From: Actinoplanes aureus
GTDB taxonomy: Bacteria; Actinomycetota; Actinomycetes; Mycobacteriales; Micromonosporaceae
DNA: 64,000 nt
Direction of reading: 5' to 3'
Assembly (NCBI RefSeq): GCF_015704865.1
Contig: NZ_JADQTO010000009.1
Coordinates: forward strand, 277,060 to 341,059
The notes beneath the pieces were generated by a model. That model ran no database searches, was not told the origin of the DNA, and was given only the letters and a program-made list of their open reading frames with translations. Position 1 is the stretch's first letter, and every line of letters starts with the position of its first letter. The position numbers were made by a program, and so were the translations under genes. Shown here piece by piece: positions 1-8,943 of this stretch.

Positions 1-525
1 CTCGTCCTGCTGATGGCCGACGCGGCGTTCGGCGAGCTACCACCCGCGACGGATCCGGCCCTGGGCTGGCGGGAGCGGGTGGAGCAGGCGGTGCGGACGC
101 TGTGGACGCTGCACCGCCGGCATCCCTGGCTGTCTCAGCTGAACCCGCTCAACCGGCCGCTGCCGCTGCCCGGGCTGCTCGCACACGGCGAGCAGATCCT
201 CGCCGCGCTGGAGGGGGCCGGCCTCGACGCGACCGCCACCCTCGACGTGGAGGTGCTGCTGTACAGCTACGTGCAGGGACTGGCCGCCAACATCGAGCGG
301 GAGGCGCACGAGCAGGCCGCCACCGGCATGTCCGACGACGACTGGATGCGGCAGCAGGAACCCGCGATGGGCGCGATGGCGGCCACCGGCCACTATCCGG
401 CGTTCGCCCGCCTGATGGCCGGCTTCACCACCGATGGGTACGACCTCGACCTCGACCGGATCTTCGAGCTGGGCCTGCGGCTCCTGCTGGACGGTTTCGC
501 CCAGAGCCGCAGGCCCTCGTCGTGA
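1..525 (+). CDS. TetR-family regulator, C-terminal part (5' end outside window)
   Basis: The frame is open from base 1 (L-V-L-L before the first ATG at 13), so the gene starts upstream and its DNA-binding domain is not in the window. What remains is an all-helical ligand-binding domain of the TetR_C type: the run W-R-E-R-V-E-Q-A-V-R-T-L-W-T-L followed by the H-P-W-L segment is typical of it. It ends one base before the stop codon of the convergent AraC gene. Ligand unknown. Family call is moderately sure because only the variable domain is visible. Confidence 0.75.
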   Translation, partial: LVLLMADAAFGELPPATDPALGWRERVEQAVRTLWTLHRRHPWLSQLNPLNRPLPLPGLLAHGEQILAALEGAGLDATATLDVEVLLYSYVQGLAANIEREAHEQAATGMSDDDWMRQQEPAMGAMAATGHYPAFARLMAGFTTDGYDLDLDRIFELGLRLLLDGFAQSRRPSS

Positions 526-526
526 G

Positions 527-1396
527 CTACGCCGGTTCGACCGGCATCCAGAGCTCGCAGGTGGCGGTGCTGAAGTCCGCCGCACGGTCCAGGATCGCGA
601 CGATCGACGGTCCCGGCCGCAGCCGCCACGGGTTGGACGGGAACCACTCGGTCGCCGTCGCGGCCCAGGCGTTCTGCAGGGTCTCCGGGTACGGCCCGGA
701 GGTGCGGAACACCGCCCACCGGCCGGCCGGCAGCTCGATGGCGTCGAGGTCGTCGGGGACCGGCGTGTCCCGGCTGACGGCGACGCCGTGCAGGTAGGTC
801 AGCTCGCTGCCCTCGGCGCTGTCCGGCTCCAGGTCGTCGGTGACCTGGAGCAGGCCGGCCGGTTCGGTGTCGCTGAGGCCTTTCAGCCGCTGGTGCTCCT
901 CCAGCGGCAGGCCGGCGATGAACTGCTGGATGTGCGGGTTGACACCGCGGTAGATCAGCGGAACCCGGGTGGCGTGTCCGGCGAGGCGGAACGCGGGTCG
1001 TTCGGCGATGCGGGTGTCCATGGGGATGCTCCCTTCGACGGTCAGGCGGAACCTGATCTGTGGTTGTGACCGAAGGGGGCCTCCGTCGCGGCGTACCTCA
1101 CCGGGTCCGGCGCCGTGCACGGCCCGGAACGCGCGCCCGAACGCCTCGGTCGAGCCGTACCCGTAGCGGACGGCGATGCCGAGCAGGTCGTCGTTACCGC
1201 GGACCACGTCAGCGGCCGCTACCGTCATGCGGCGCCGGCGTACGTACTCCGACAGCGGCATGCCGGCCAGCGACGAGAACATCCGGCGCAGGTGGTACTC
1301 GGTGGTGCCGAGCCGCCTGGCCAGTGCGGTGACGTCGAGCTCCTCGGTGAGGTGCTGCTCGACCGAGTCGACGAGCCGGTTGAGTGCCGAGATCAT
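527..1396 (-). CDS. AraC-type regulator with GyrI-like effector domain
   Basis: 289 residues. The N-terminal ~105 residues are a double helix-turn-helix AraC domain (L-A-R-R-L-G-T-T-E-Y-H-L-R-R-M-F, then I-A-V-R-Y-G-Y-G-S-T-E-A-F-G-R-A-F). After a linker, residues ~120-289 form a GyrI/BmrR-like small-molecule-binding domain (R-P-A-F-R-L-A-G, W-A-V-F-R-T-S-G-P-Y-P). This is the usual architecture of one-component drug or metabolite sensors. The start at 1396 was chosen because GGGAGG lies six bases upstream and the protein then begins at the first AraC helix; an upstream ATG at 1444 would add 16 unlikely residues. Confidence 0.88.
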   Translation of the reverse strand: MISALNRLVDSVEQHLTEELDVTALARRLGTTEYHLRRMFSSLAGMPLSEYVRRRRMTVAAADVVRGNDDLLGIAVRYGYGSTEAFGRAFRAVHGAGPGEVRRDGGPLRSQPQIRFRLTVEGSIPMDTRIAERPAFRLAGHATRVPLIYRGVNPHIQQFIAGLPLEEHQRLKGLSDTEPAGLLQVTDDLEPDSAEGSELTYLHGVAVSRDTPVPDDLDAIELPAGRWAVFRTSGPYPETLQNAWAATATEWFPSNPWRLRPGPSIVAILDRAADFSTATCELWMPVEPA

Positions 1397-1467
1397 GAGG
1401 CCTCCCTTCACCACCAAGGCTGGCCGAAGCACCCCCGGCCGCACCCGATCGTCGCTGCCCGATCCGA

Positions 1468-2034
1468 TCAGGTTCGGTCGAGGACACGCAGAACCATGTC
1501 GACCAGGGCGTCCACGTCATCGTCGATCATCGGCTCACCGGTCATGCCCATCCGGTGCAGCAGGCTGCCGACGACGACGTCGATGAAGAACAGCACCCGA
1601 TGCTCCGGCTCACCCAGCGCCTCCTGCAGCGCGAGCCGGTAGGGATCCTGCAACTCGGTGGCGAGGATCCGGCGCAGGGCCGGGTCGCTGACGGCGTCGG
1701 TGAAGACCCCGGCGAACGCCGCGCCGATCCCGGGTTCGCCGATCTTCGCCGCCGCCCAGCGGATCGCGGACGCCAGGATCTCCTCCCGGGTGGCGCCGGT
1801 CAGCGGCGCCGGGCCGAAGGCGTCGACGAGGCAGGCGGTGATCAGTGCGCCCTTCGACGGCCAGCGCCGGTAGATCGTCGTCTTCGCGATCCCGGCGGCC
1901 GCGGCGATGCGGTCGACCGTGGCGCGCGCGTAGCCGAGCTCGTGGACGGTACGCAATGTCGCGGCGAAGACCACGTCGTCGACGCCGGAGCGCGGGCGGC
2001 CGGGTGGTCTGGTGGGCGTGGTCGCGCGGGCCAT
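1468..2034 (-). CDS. TetR-family regulator
   Basis: 188 residues. The N-terminal helix-turn-helix is clear (A-T-V-D-R-I-A-A-A-A-G-I-A-K-T-T-I-Y-R-R, W-P-S-K-G-A-L). The C-terminal domain resembles TetR_C_11/16-type dimerisation domains (E-L-Q-D-P-Y-R). It is divergent from the esterase gene starting at 2113, and the 78-bp gap holds a 40-bp imperfect palindrome. The regulator therefore probably represses both itself and the esterase. The start at 2034 leaves the palindrome in the promoter region. Confidence 0.88.
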   Translation of the reverse strand: MARATTPTRPPGRPRSGVDDVVFAATLRTVHELGYARATVDRIAAAAGIAKTTIYRRWPSKGALITACLVDAFGPAPLTGATREEILASAIRWAAAKIGEPGIGAAFAGVFTDAVSDPALRRILATELQDPYRLALQEALGEPEHRVLFFIDVVVGSLLHRMGMTGEPMIDDDVDALVDMVLRVLDRT

Positions 2035-2050
2035 GGCCACAGGATACCGA

Positions 2051-2090
2051 GTTATGCTACTTCTAGTATCGATACTTCGAGTAGCGTAAT
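2051..2090. promoter_or_regulatory. 40-bp palindromic TetR operator
   Basis: The centre lies between 2070 and 2071. The inner 12 bases AGTATCGATACT are a perfect palindrome, and the flanking arms 2051-2064 and 2077-2090 match at 9 of 14 positions (core GCTACT/AGTAGC). It sits midway between the divergent TetR and esterase genes, where a TetR dimer pair would block both promoters. The binding protein is inferred from position. Confidence 0.7.
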
Positions 2091-2112
2091 ACTGAGTGAT
2101 CGAGGAGGAGAG

Positions 2113-3096
2113 ATGACTGACGTGACCACCGCGCGGCGTCCGCCCGTGGGCATCCGGCTGCTGCACGCCCTGGCCCGAGACCCGGACTTGCTGGCCATGC
2201 CGTCCGAAGCCCTGGACGCGTACCGCGAGGCGGAGAACCGCCGGCGCTCCTCCCGGCTGATCCGCCTGTTCACCGGATTCCCGGACCGCGGGGCCACGAT
2301 CGGCTGGCAGGAGGTGACCCTGCCGGACCGGGTCGTACGGGTCCGGGTGCACCGACCATCGCGTGGGCCGGTCAGCGGGTCGGGCCTGCCGCTCGTGCTC
2401 CACGTGCACGGCGGCGGTTTCGTCGGCACCGCACCGCAGAGCGACTGGATCAACAGCCGCCTCGCCGCACGGCTGCCGGCTGTGGTCGTCTCGGTCGAGC
2501 ACCGGCTCCTGGCCGCCGGCACCTCGATGTCGGCGGCGGCCGACGACGGCTGGGACGTCCTGCACGAGGTGGTGCGGCATCCCGCGCCCTGGGGGATCGA
2601 CCCGGCCCGGGTGGCGGTCTTCGGCGAGAGCGCCGGAGCGATGATCACCGCCCTGGCCGCGATCCGTGCCCGCGAGGCCGGGCTGAGGCTACGGGCGCAG
2701 GTGCTGGTGAATCCATGCGTCGACGTCACCGCGACCGCGTACGACTACGCCTCGATGCGGGAACACGCCGACAGCCCCATGATCAGCATGACGGTGCTGG
2801 AGCTGTTCCGCCGCCTGGCCGCACCGGACGGCACCGACGCACACGCCGTGTCACCGCTGTACGCCGCCGACCACAGCGGGCTCGCCCCCGCGCTGGTCGT
2901 GTTGCCGACCGTCGACCCCCTCGCCGACCAGGGACGGGCCTACGCCGGACGGCTCCGCGCGGCCGGCACACCCGTACAGGTCAGCGAACATCCCGGCGCG
3001 ATCCACGCGTTCCTCAGCATGCCCGGCATGGTCCCGCAGGCCCGGGCCGCGCGCGCCGCGATCACCGGCTTCCTGCACGACAACCTCACCGGCTGA
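2113..3096 (+). CDS. Alpha/beta hydrolase, hormone-sensitive-lipase type esterase
   Basis: 327 residues. HGGG oxyanion motif at residues 99-102 (in H-V-H-G-G-G-F-V-G), nucleophile Ser173 in G-E-S-A-G, a late Asp in T-V-D-P-L-A-D, and a His in G-A-I-H-A-F-L-S complete the triad. These mark the HSL branch of acyl-ester hydrolases; no signal peptide is seen, so it is cytoplasmic. The start is set by GGAGGAG at 2104-2110. Divergent from the TetR gene with a shared operator. The 3' end overlaps the convergent RidA gene by 11 bases. Natural substrate unknown. Confidence 0.9.
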   Translation: MTDVTTARRPPVGIRLLHALARDPDLLAMPSEALDAYREAENRRRSSRLIRLFTGFPDRGATIGWQEVTLPDRVVRVRVHRPSRGPVSGSGLPLVLHVHGGGFVGTAPQSDWINSRLAARLPAVVVSVEHRLLAAGTSMSAAADDGWDVLHEVVRHPAPWGIDPARVAVFGESAGAMITALAAIRAREAGLRLRAQVLVNPCVDVTATAYDYASMREHADSPMISMTVLELFRRLAAPDGTDAHAVSPLYAADHSGLAPALVVLPTVDPLADQGRAYAGRLRAAGTPVQVSEHPGAIHAFLSMPGMVPQARAARAAITGFLHDNLTG

Positions 3097-3487
3097 CCGC
3101 GGTGACCTCCACCTCCAACACCAGGCCGGGCAGGAACAGGCCGCTGACCTGCACGGTGGTGCTGGCCGGAGGATCCGCCGGGAAGATCCGGCGACGCACC
3201 ACCGCGTACGCCGGCAGGTCGCCCAGATCAAGCATGTAGGTGCGGATGTGCAGCACATCGCCGAACCCCGCGCCGTGTGCGGCGAGCAGCGCGCCGATGA
3301 TCTCGAAGATCCGCTCGGCCTGGGCGCCCGCGTCGCCGGGCGCGACCACCGCGCCGGCATCGTCCACCGCGACCTGCCCGGCGAGAGTGAGCAGCGCGCC
3401 GCCGGGCACGTCCAGGCGGGCGACATGCGAAAACCGGTCGGCGTACGGGGCAGCGACGGTGGCCGGGTTATCGAGGGTCAGCTTCAT
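3086..3487 (-). CDS. RidA/YjgF-family protein
   Basis: 133 residues, the usual length of RidA proteins, which hydrolyse reactive enamine/imine intermediates or perform related ring-opening steps. The conserved Arg is visible in H-I-R-T-Y-M-L-D-L, and the C-terminal L-V-L-E-V-E-V-T-A-V is the family's closing strand. It overlaps the upstream oxidoreductase by four bases (ATGA), so the two are translationally coupled and probably act in one pathway. Whether it is a true deaminase or another RidA subgroup cannot be told. Confidence 0.88.
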   Translation of the reverse strand: MKLTLDNPATVAAPYADRFSHVARLDVPGGALLTLAGQVAVDDAGAVVAPGDAGAQAERIFEIIGALLAAHGAGFGDVLHIRTYMLDLGDLPAYAVVRRRIFPADPPASTTVQVSGLFLPGLVLEVEVTAVSR

Positions 3488-4323
3488 GCCTTCTCCAGGT
3501 TGATGAGGGTCGCCAGGTCCGCCTGTTGATCCGGGGCCGCCGCCATCAGCCGCAGCGTGGCCTCGGCGACCGGGGCCACGCTCGGCGATCCCCCGGCCGC
3601 GGCCGCCCCCAGGGATCCCCGGGCCAGGCGCAGGTCCTTGGCGGCCAACGCGATCGGGAAGTCGGACGTGGTGCTGGTCGCCCGCCGCAGCGCACCGCCC
3701 AGCGGGCCGGCGGCGAGCAGATCCAGCACCGACGCCCGGTCCACGCCGAGCGCCGTGGCCACGGCCACGGTGTCGTGCAGAGCACCGAGCGCCGTCAGCA
3801 TCGCGGTGTTCTGGAGCAGTTTCACGGCGCTCGCGGCACCGGCGGCGCCGCAGCGCTGGATCTCGCCGAGGTGGCGCAGCACCGGCTCAGCCCGCTCCAC
3901 CGCCGCCGGCACACCACCGGCAAGGATGGTCAGGGAGCCGGCCGCCGCCCGGTCGACGCTGCCGCCGACCGGGGCGTCCACGAAGTACACGCCGGCCGGC
4001 AACCGCTCCGCGATCGCCACCGTCTCCCCCGGGCTGATCGTCGACATCTGCACCAGGACCGCGCCGGACCGCAGCGCTGCCGCCGCACTCGAGGTGAACA
4101 GCGCGGCCTCGACGGCGGGACCGTCGGCCAGCATCGTGATCACCACCTCGGCTCCAGCGACCGCCTGGGCCGGGCTCTCGGCCACCGCCGCCCCCGTGCC
4201 GGCGGCGGCCGTGCTCCGGGCGCGGTTGCGATTCCAGACCGTGACCCGGCGACCGGCGGCGCACAGGCGAGCAGCGAGCGCGCTCCCCATCCGGCCGGTG
4301 CCCAATACCGCGACGTCCGTCAT
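3484..4323 (-). CDS. NAD(P)-dependent oxidoreductase, 3-hydroxyisobutyrate dehydrogenase family
   Basis: 279 residues. N-terminal Rossmann motif V-A-V-L-G-T-G-R-M-G, then N-R-N-R-A-R at the cofactor-specificity position (Arg suggests NADPH), V-D-A-P-V-G-G-S in the substrate loop, and the catalytic Lys in V-K-L-L-Q-N. It reduces or oxidises beta-hydroxy acids, or imines, in related enzymes. The start at 4323 puts the Rossmann strand at the N-terminus. Divergent from the LysR gene at 4403, which probably controls the oxidoreductase-RidA pair. Confidence 0.87.
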   Translation of the reverse strand: MTDVAVLGTGRMGSALAARLCAAGRRVTVWNRNRARSTAAAGTGAAVAESPAQAVAGAEVVITMLADGPAVEAALFTSSAAAALRSGAVLVQMSTISPGETVAIAERLPAGVYFVDAPVGGSVDRAAAGSLTILAGGVPAAVERAEPVLRHLGEIQRCGAAGAASAVKLLQNTAMLTALGALHDTVAVATALGVDRASVLDLLAAGPLGGALRRATSTTSDFPIALAAKDLRLARGSLGAAAAGGSPSVAPVAEATLRLMAAAPDQQADLATLINLEKA

Positions 4324-4348
4324 GACATCGACGCTAGGCGGGCCGCAG

Positions 4349-4397
4349 CCATGCGACAAACGACTGTCTCGCATGGATGTCATGCGCTACTAGCATG
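4349..4397. promoter_or_regulatory. LysR-type binding sites between divergent genes
   Basis: A perfect inverted repeat CCATGCGA-N12-TCGCATGG occupies 4349-4376, and a second one, CATGC-N7-GCATG, occupies 4381-4397 and runs up to the LysR start. A long-spaced upstream site plus a promoter-proximal site is the usual pattern for LysR proteins acting on the divergent gene and on themselves. Confidence 0.65.
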
Positions 4398-4402
4398 GCT
4401 GC

Positions 4403-5308
4403 GTGGAAACCCAGCTGCTCGAGGTCTTCCGTACGGTCGCGCACCTCGGCTCGATCACCGCGGCGGCCCGCCACCTGCGCTTCACCCAGTCGGCGGTGTC
4501 CCGGCAGATCGCGGCACTGGAAGCGGAGGTCGGCACCCGCCTGCTGGACCGGCTGCCCCGCGGCATCGCGCTCACCGAGCAGGGCCGGGCACTGCTGCCG
4601 CACGCCGACGCGGTGCTCGACCGGCTGAGCGCCGCCCGGAGGGCCGTCGACGAGCTGGACCGCCTCGACGCGGGCCGGCTGCGGGTCGGGGCGTTCGCCA
4701 CCGCCGTCGCCGCCCTGGTGCCCCGTGCTCTGGCGGCGTTCCGGGCCGCCCACCCCGCGGTGGCGCTGTCGCTGGTCGAAGGGATGACACCCGCGCTGCT
4801 GGACCGGCTCACCGCCGGCGACGCCGACGTCGCGGTGGTCAGCTCGGCCCCGTCCGGGCCGCTCGACGACTCCCGCTTCGACCTGCACCATCTGCTCGAC
4901 GAACACCTGCTGCTCGCGGTCGCCGCGGACCATCCGCTGGCCGGCCGCCGCACCGTACGTCTCGCCGAACTCGCCGGCGAATCGTTCATCGCGGGCTCCC
5001 CGCATGCCGAGCGGACGCTGCTGGGCGACAGCGTGGCCGCCGGTTTCCGGCCCCGCATCGACATCGTGGCCGGCGAGTGGACCGGCAAGCTCGGCTGCGT
5101 GGCCGCCGGTCTCGGCGTCGCCCTGATCCCCGTCCTCGCCGCCCGCGGCACCCCGCCGGACATCGCCCTGCTCCGACTGCACCCGGACGACGAGCCGGTG
5201 CGCCGGGTCTATGCCGCCACGGTGGCCGGCCGCAGCCGGCCACCCGCGGTCACCCGCTTCCTGGCGCACCTCGACCAGGCCGCCGCCGCTTTCACCACAC
5301 CGTTGTGA
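4403..5308 (+). CDS. LysR-family regulator
   Basis: 301 residues from a GTG start. The N-terminal winged helix-turn-helix is canonical (G-S-I-T-A-A-A-R-H-L-R-F-T-Q-S-A-V-S-R-Q, then E-V-G-T-R-L-L-D-R). The rest is the periplasmic-binding-protein-like effector domain (R-L-R-V-G-A-F, G-C-V-A-A-G-L-G-V-A-L-I-P). It is divergent from the oxidoreductase-RidA pair with two inverted repeats between them, so local activation of that pair is the likely role. Confidence 0.9.
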   Translation: METQLLEVFRTVAHLGSITAAARHLRFTQSAVSRQIAALEAEVGTRLLDRLPRGIALTEQGRALLPHADAVLDRLSAARRAVDELDRLDAGRLRVGAFATAVAALVPRALAAFRAAHPAVALSLVEGMTPALLDRLTAGDADVAVVSSAPSGPLDDSRFDLHHLLDEHLLLAVAADHPLAGRRTVRLAELAGESFIAGSPHAERTLLGDSVAAGFRPRIDIVAGEWTGKLGCVAAGLGVALIPVLAARGTPPDIALLRLHPDDEPVRRVYAATVAGRSRPPAVTRFLAHLDQAAAAFTTPL

Positions 5309-5339
5309 CGGGGCGGATGGAGATCTCCTACAGTTGCTC

Positions 5340-8003
5340 GTGCTCTACGGCAGATCCGCGGAAGTCAGCGCACTCGACGAGGTGATCGCGCGGGCTCGCG
5401 ACGGCTTCGGCGGTGCGGTCGTGCTGCGCGGTGAGGCAGGCGAGGGCAAGACGGCCCTGCTCGAGGCGGCGGCCGGGCGGGCCGGCGGGATGCGGGTGCT
5501 ACGGACCACCGGCGTCGAGGCCGAGTCCGACCTCGCGTTCGCCACGCTGCACCAGGTGCTGTGGCCGGTGGCCGGCTCGCTCGACGCGTTGCCCGAACCG
5601 CAGCGCGACGCGGTGCGTGCCGCGCTGGGGCTGGCACCGGGCACGGCCGGCGACCGGTATCTGCTGGGCGCCGGCGTGCTCTCCCTGCTGGCCGAAGCCG
5701 CCGTACCGGACGGCCTGATCTGCGTGGTCGACGACTTCCAGTGGGTCGACCGGGCCTCGGCCGACGCCCTGCTGTTCGCCGCCAGGCGGCTGGGGACGGA
5801 AAAGATCGCCATGCTGTACGCCGTGCGCGGTGACACCCCGGTCAAGGGTGTGCCCCGGACGGTGGAGGTACGTGGACTGCCCGACGCGGCGGCGGCCGAG
5901 ATGCTGGCGTCCCGCTGCGACGTACAACCCGGTGTGGCGCGGGAACTCGTCACGCTGACCCGGGCGAACCCGCTCGCCCTGGGCGAGATCGCCGCCGGCC
6001 TGACCCCCGCGCAGCTCACCGGACGCGAACCGCTGCCCGACCCGCTTCCCGGTGGTGCCCGGCTGTTCGGTGATCGGGTGGCCGCGTTGCCCGCCCCGGC
6101 CCGGCTGCTCGCTCTGGTCGCCGCCGTGGAGGCCGACCTCGACCTGGGCCTGCGCGCCGCCGGCCGGTTGTCCGCCGAGGGAACGGCGGGGGCGTTGGCC
6201 GAGCTGGAGGGGTCCGGGCTGGCCGAGCTCGCGGGCACGCGCGTGCGTTTCCGCCACCCGCTCGTGCGGTCGGCGGTGTACGAGGCGGCCACCCCCGCCG
6301 AGATTCGCGAGGTGCACGCCGTACTCGCGGAACTCACCGACGGTGACCGTCGCGCCTGGCACCTGGCCGGAGCCGCCGTCGGCAAGGACGAGCGGGTCGC
6401 CGCCGAGTTGGTCGCCGCCGCGGAGCGGGCGCGCGACCGCGGTGGGTACGGCACCGCCGCCACCGCCCTGGCCCGGGCCGCCGAGCTGAGCCCCGAGCCG
6501 CATGCCCGTGCGGCCCGGCTGAAGGACGCCGCCGTGGCGGCCTGGCTCGGTGGCCGCCCGGGGCAGGCGGAGTCGCTGCTGGCCGAGGCCCGCGACCAGG
6601 CCGGCGCGGACGCCCGCCTGGCCATGGAGATCGCCCAGCTGCGGGGCCGGTTCGAGTTGAACTCCGGCAACGCCGCCGAGGCCGTACGGATCCTGGCGGC
6701 GGGCGACAGCCTGGACATGCTCGCCGACGCCGTGGAGGCCGCCTCGTACGTCGGTGACACGGCGGCCGTCATCGAGCTCGGGCGGCGAGCGGCCGCGTAT
6801 CCCGAGGGATTCCTGCGCGACACGGTGACCGGGATCGGTCTGACGCTGGACGGCGACGCCACCGGGCCGGGCCTGCTGCGGCGGGCGCTGGCACTCGCCG
6901 GCGAGCTGCGGGACGCGGCGGAGCACCTGTGGGCGGCGGCCGCGGCCAGCCAGCTGGGCGAGTCGGATCTGGCGACCGAGATGGCCGAGCGGGCCGGACG
7001 GGTGGCCAGGGTGTCCGGGATGGCCGGGCAGCTGCCGGTCGTGCTGGAGTTCGTGGCGACGGCCGAGCGGATCGCCGGGCGGCTGACGAGAAGCCAGGCC
7101 GTCTCCGAGGAGGGCCTGGACCTGGCCCGCGAGGCCGGTTATGAGAACACCGTGGCCGCGCACCTGGCCAACCTGGCCGTGCTGGCGGCGCTGCGAGGCG
7201 AGGAACAGACCTGCGAGAGGCGGGCCCGGGAGGCATTAGCCATCGCCGTACCGCATCGGGTGGGTCTGCGGGCGGGAGTGGCCGCGTACGCGCTGGCGCT
7301 GCTCGACCTGTGCCTGGGGCGGTACGCGACGGCGCACGACCGGTTCACGGCCATCGCCGTGGCGGGACCGGGCGTCGGGCATCCCACCGTGGCCTGGCGG
7401 ACGGCGCCGGATCGCGTTGAGGCCGCCGTGGGCGCGGGCGACGAGGTGGGCGCGCGGGCGGCGCTGGAGGCGTACGAGAGGTGGTCGGCGTACGCCGCGA
7501 CGCCCGAGTCGCACGCCCTGCTGACCCGTTGCCGGGGCCTGGTCGAGTCCTCCGAGGACGCCCTCGGCGAGGCGTTGCGGCTGCACACCAACCCGTTCGA
7601 GGCGGCAAGGACGGCTCTGCTGCTGGGTGAGCGCCTGCGCCGCGCGAAGCGGCCGGGCGAGGCGCGGGCGCATCTGCGGATGGCGTGGGAGACGTTCGAG
7701 CGGGCCGGCGCGCGACCGTGGGCCGACCGCGCCCAGGGTGAGCTGCGGGCCGCCGGCGAGACCGGGCCCGCCCAGCCGTCGGCCGTGCTCGACGCGCTGA
7801 CTCCGCAGGAGCTGCGGATTGCGGGCATGGTCGCCGACGGGTTGTCGAGCAAGCAGATCGCCGCCCAGCTGTTCGTGAGCCCGCGTACGGTCGAGTACCA
7901 CCTGTACAAGATGTATCCGAAGCTGGGCATCGGCTCGCGTACGGAACTGGCGCGACTAGTAGTTCTACAGAAGGCACCGGTAGCGCGAGCGGACATGCTC
8001 TGA
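5340..8003 (+). CDS. Large LuxR-type ATPase regulator (LAL family)
   Basis: About 887 residues. Begins L-Y-G-R-S-A-E-V-S-A-L, the standard LAL N-terminus, followed by Walker A (G-E-A-G-E-G-K-T-A-L-L), Walker B (L-I-C-V-V-D-D-F-Q-W-V-D), a long helical repeat region, and a C-terminal LuxR helix-turn-helix (L-T-P-Q-E-L-R-I-A ... S-S-K-Q-I-A-A-Q-L-F-V-S-P-R-T-V-E-Y-H). These are ATP-dependent activators, often of catabolic or secondary-metabolite genes. GTG at 5340 is the preferred start; TTG at 5334 is an alternative. Only three bases separate it from the following hydrolase gene. Confidence 0.87.
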   Translation: MLYGRSAEVSALDEVIARARDGFGGAVVLRGEAGEGKTALLEAAAGRAGGMRVLRTTGVEAESDLAFATLHQVLWPVAGSLDALPEPQRDAVRAALGLAPGTAGDRYLLGAGVLSLLAEAAVPDGLICVVDDFQWVDRASADALLFAARRLGTEKIAMLYAVRGDTPVKGVPRTVEVRGLPDAAAAEMLASRCDVQPGVARELVTLTRANPLALGEIAAGLTPAQLTGREPLPDPLPGGARLFGDRVAALPAPARLLALVAAVEADLDLGLRAAGRLSAEGTAGALAELEGSGLAELAGTRVRFRHPLVRSAVYEAATPAEIREVHAVLAELTDGDRRAWHLAGAAVGKDERVAAELVAAAERARDRGGYGTAATALARAAELSPEPHARAARLKDAAVAAWLGGRPGQAESLLAEARDQAGADARLAMEIAQLRGRFELNSGNAAEAVRILAAGDSLDMLADAVEAASYVGDTAAVIELGRRAAAYPEGFLRDTVTGIGLTLDGDATGPGLLRRALALAGELRDAAEHLWAAAAASQLGESDLATEMAERAGRVARVSGMAGQLPVVLEFVATAERIAGRLTRSQAVSEEGLDLAREAGYENTVAAHLANLAVLAALRGEEQTCERRAREALAIAVPHRVGLRAGVAAYALALLDLCLGRYATAHDRFTAIAVAGPGVGHPTVAWRTAPDRVEAAVGAGDEVGARAALEAYERWSAYAATPESHALLTRCRGLVESSEDALGEALRLHTNPFEAARTALLLGERLRRAKRPGEARAHLRMAWETFERAGARPWADRAQGELRAAGETGPAQPSAVLDALTPQELRIAGMVADGLSSKQIAAQLFVSPRTVEYHLYKMYPKLGIGSRTELARLVVLQKAPVARADML

Positions 8004-8006
8004 CGC

Positions 8007-8885
8007 ATGCCTGAAGTGAACATCTGGAGTGAAGAGTTCGGCGCCGTGACGGACGAGCCGATCCTGCTGATCATGGGTTCGATGTCGCAGGGCGTCCTGT
8101 GGCCGGACGAGTTCGTCGGCCGCCTTGTCGCCGGCGGCCGCCGGGTGATCCGCTACGACCACCGGGACACCGGCATGTCCGGCACGGTGGACTTCGCGGC
8201 GGAGCCGTACACGTGGGACGACATCAAGGACGACGTGTACCGCGTACTGGACGCCCACGGCCTGGAGAGCGCCCACCTGGTCGGCCACTCGGCGGGCGGC
8301 CTGCTCGGCCAGTTCGTCGCGGTGGAGCGGCCGGAGCGGGTGCGCTCGCTGACCACCATCGGCTCCTCGCCGCTCGGCGGCGGCGAGGGTCAGGTGATCA
8401 TGCGGGCGCTGATGGGGCAGCCGCAGCCCGAGGGGAGCCTGCCCGAGCCGGCGCCGGAGTTCGTGGCCTTCTACCGCGCGCTGATCGCCGCCGCACCGCC
8501 GGAGGGCCGGCGCGCCCGGATAGACGGCATGATCGCCGAGCAGCGGGTGCTGCACGGCACCGGGCTGCCGTTCGACGAGGACGCGGCGCGGCGGCTGCAG
8601 GAACGGATCTACGACCGGGCCGGTGACCTGTCGGCGGTGGTCAACCACCGGCTGGCCGCAATGGCCAAGCCGGACTTCGAGCCGGTGGGCGTGCTGCACC
8701 AGCTGAAGGCGCCCACGCTGGTCATCGAGGGCAGCCACGAGCCGGCGAAGCCGGGCCACGGCGCGATCATCGCCGAGCAGATCCCGGAGGCGCGGCTGAT
8801 GATCGTGGCGGGCATGGGGCACACCCTGCCGCCGGAGGTGCACGAGGAACTGGCCACCGCCATCCTCGCGCATACGGCGCGGTGA
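8007..8885 (+). CDS. Alpha/beta hydrolase
   Basis: 292 residues. Nucleophile Ser95 in V-G-H-S-A-G-G, the D-H-R-D-T-G-M-S segment after strand 4, and a C-terminal G-M-G-H-T-L-P with the catalytic His. This is the epoxide-hydrolase/haloperoxidase-like branch with a lid domain between the nucleophile and the final strands. No signal peptide. It starts three bases after the LAL regulator stop, so the two are co-transcribed; the hydrolase may be a target or a ligand-processing partner. Substrate unknown. Confidence 0.87.
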   Translation: MPEVNIWSEEFGAVTDEPILLIMGSMSQGVLWPDEFVGRLVAGGRRVIRYDHRDTGMSGTVDFAAEPYTWDDIKDDVYRVLDAHGLESAHLVGHSAGGLLGQFVAVERPERVRSLTTIGSSPLGGGEGQVIMRALMGQPQPEGSLPEPAPEFVAFYRALIAAAPPEGRRARIDGMIAEQRVLHGTGLPFDEDAARRLQERIYDRAGDLSAVVNHRLAAMAKPDFEPVGVLHQLKAPTLVIEGSHEPAKPGHGAIIAEQIPEARLMIVAGMGHTLPPEVHEELATAILAHTAR

Positions 8886-8943
8886 CGCTTCGATCACCGG
8901 GCTTCTCGTAGGCTGGTTCCCACAGTGCCGGCAGGAGGTTGGC

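Noticed and set aside
1555..2112. Long plus-strand open frame running from 1555 into the esterase gene
   Set aside because: It is antisense to the TetR gene, and the real esterase start has a strong ribosome site at 2104-2110; the earlier part is low-complexity Arg/Gly frame typical of high-GC shadows.
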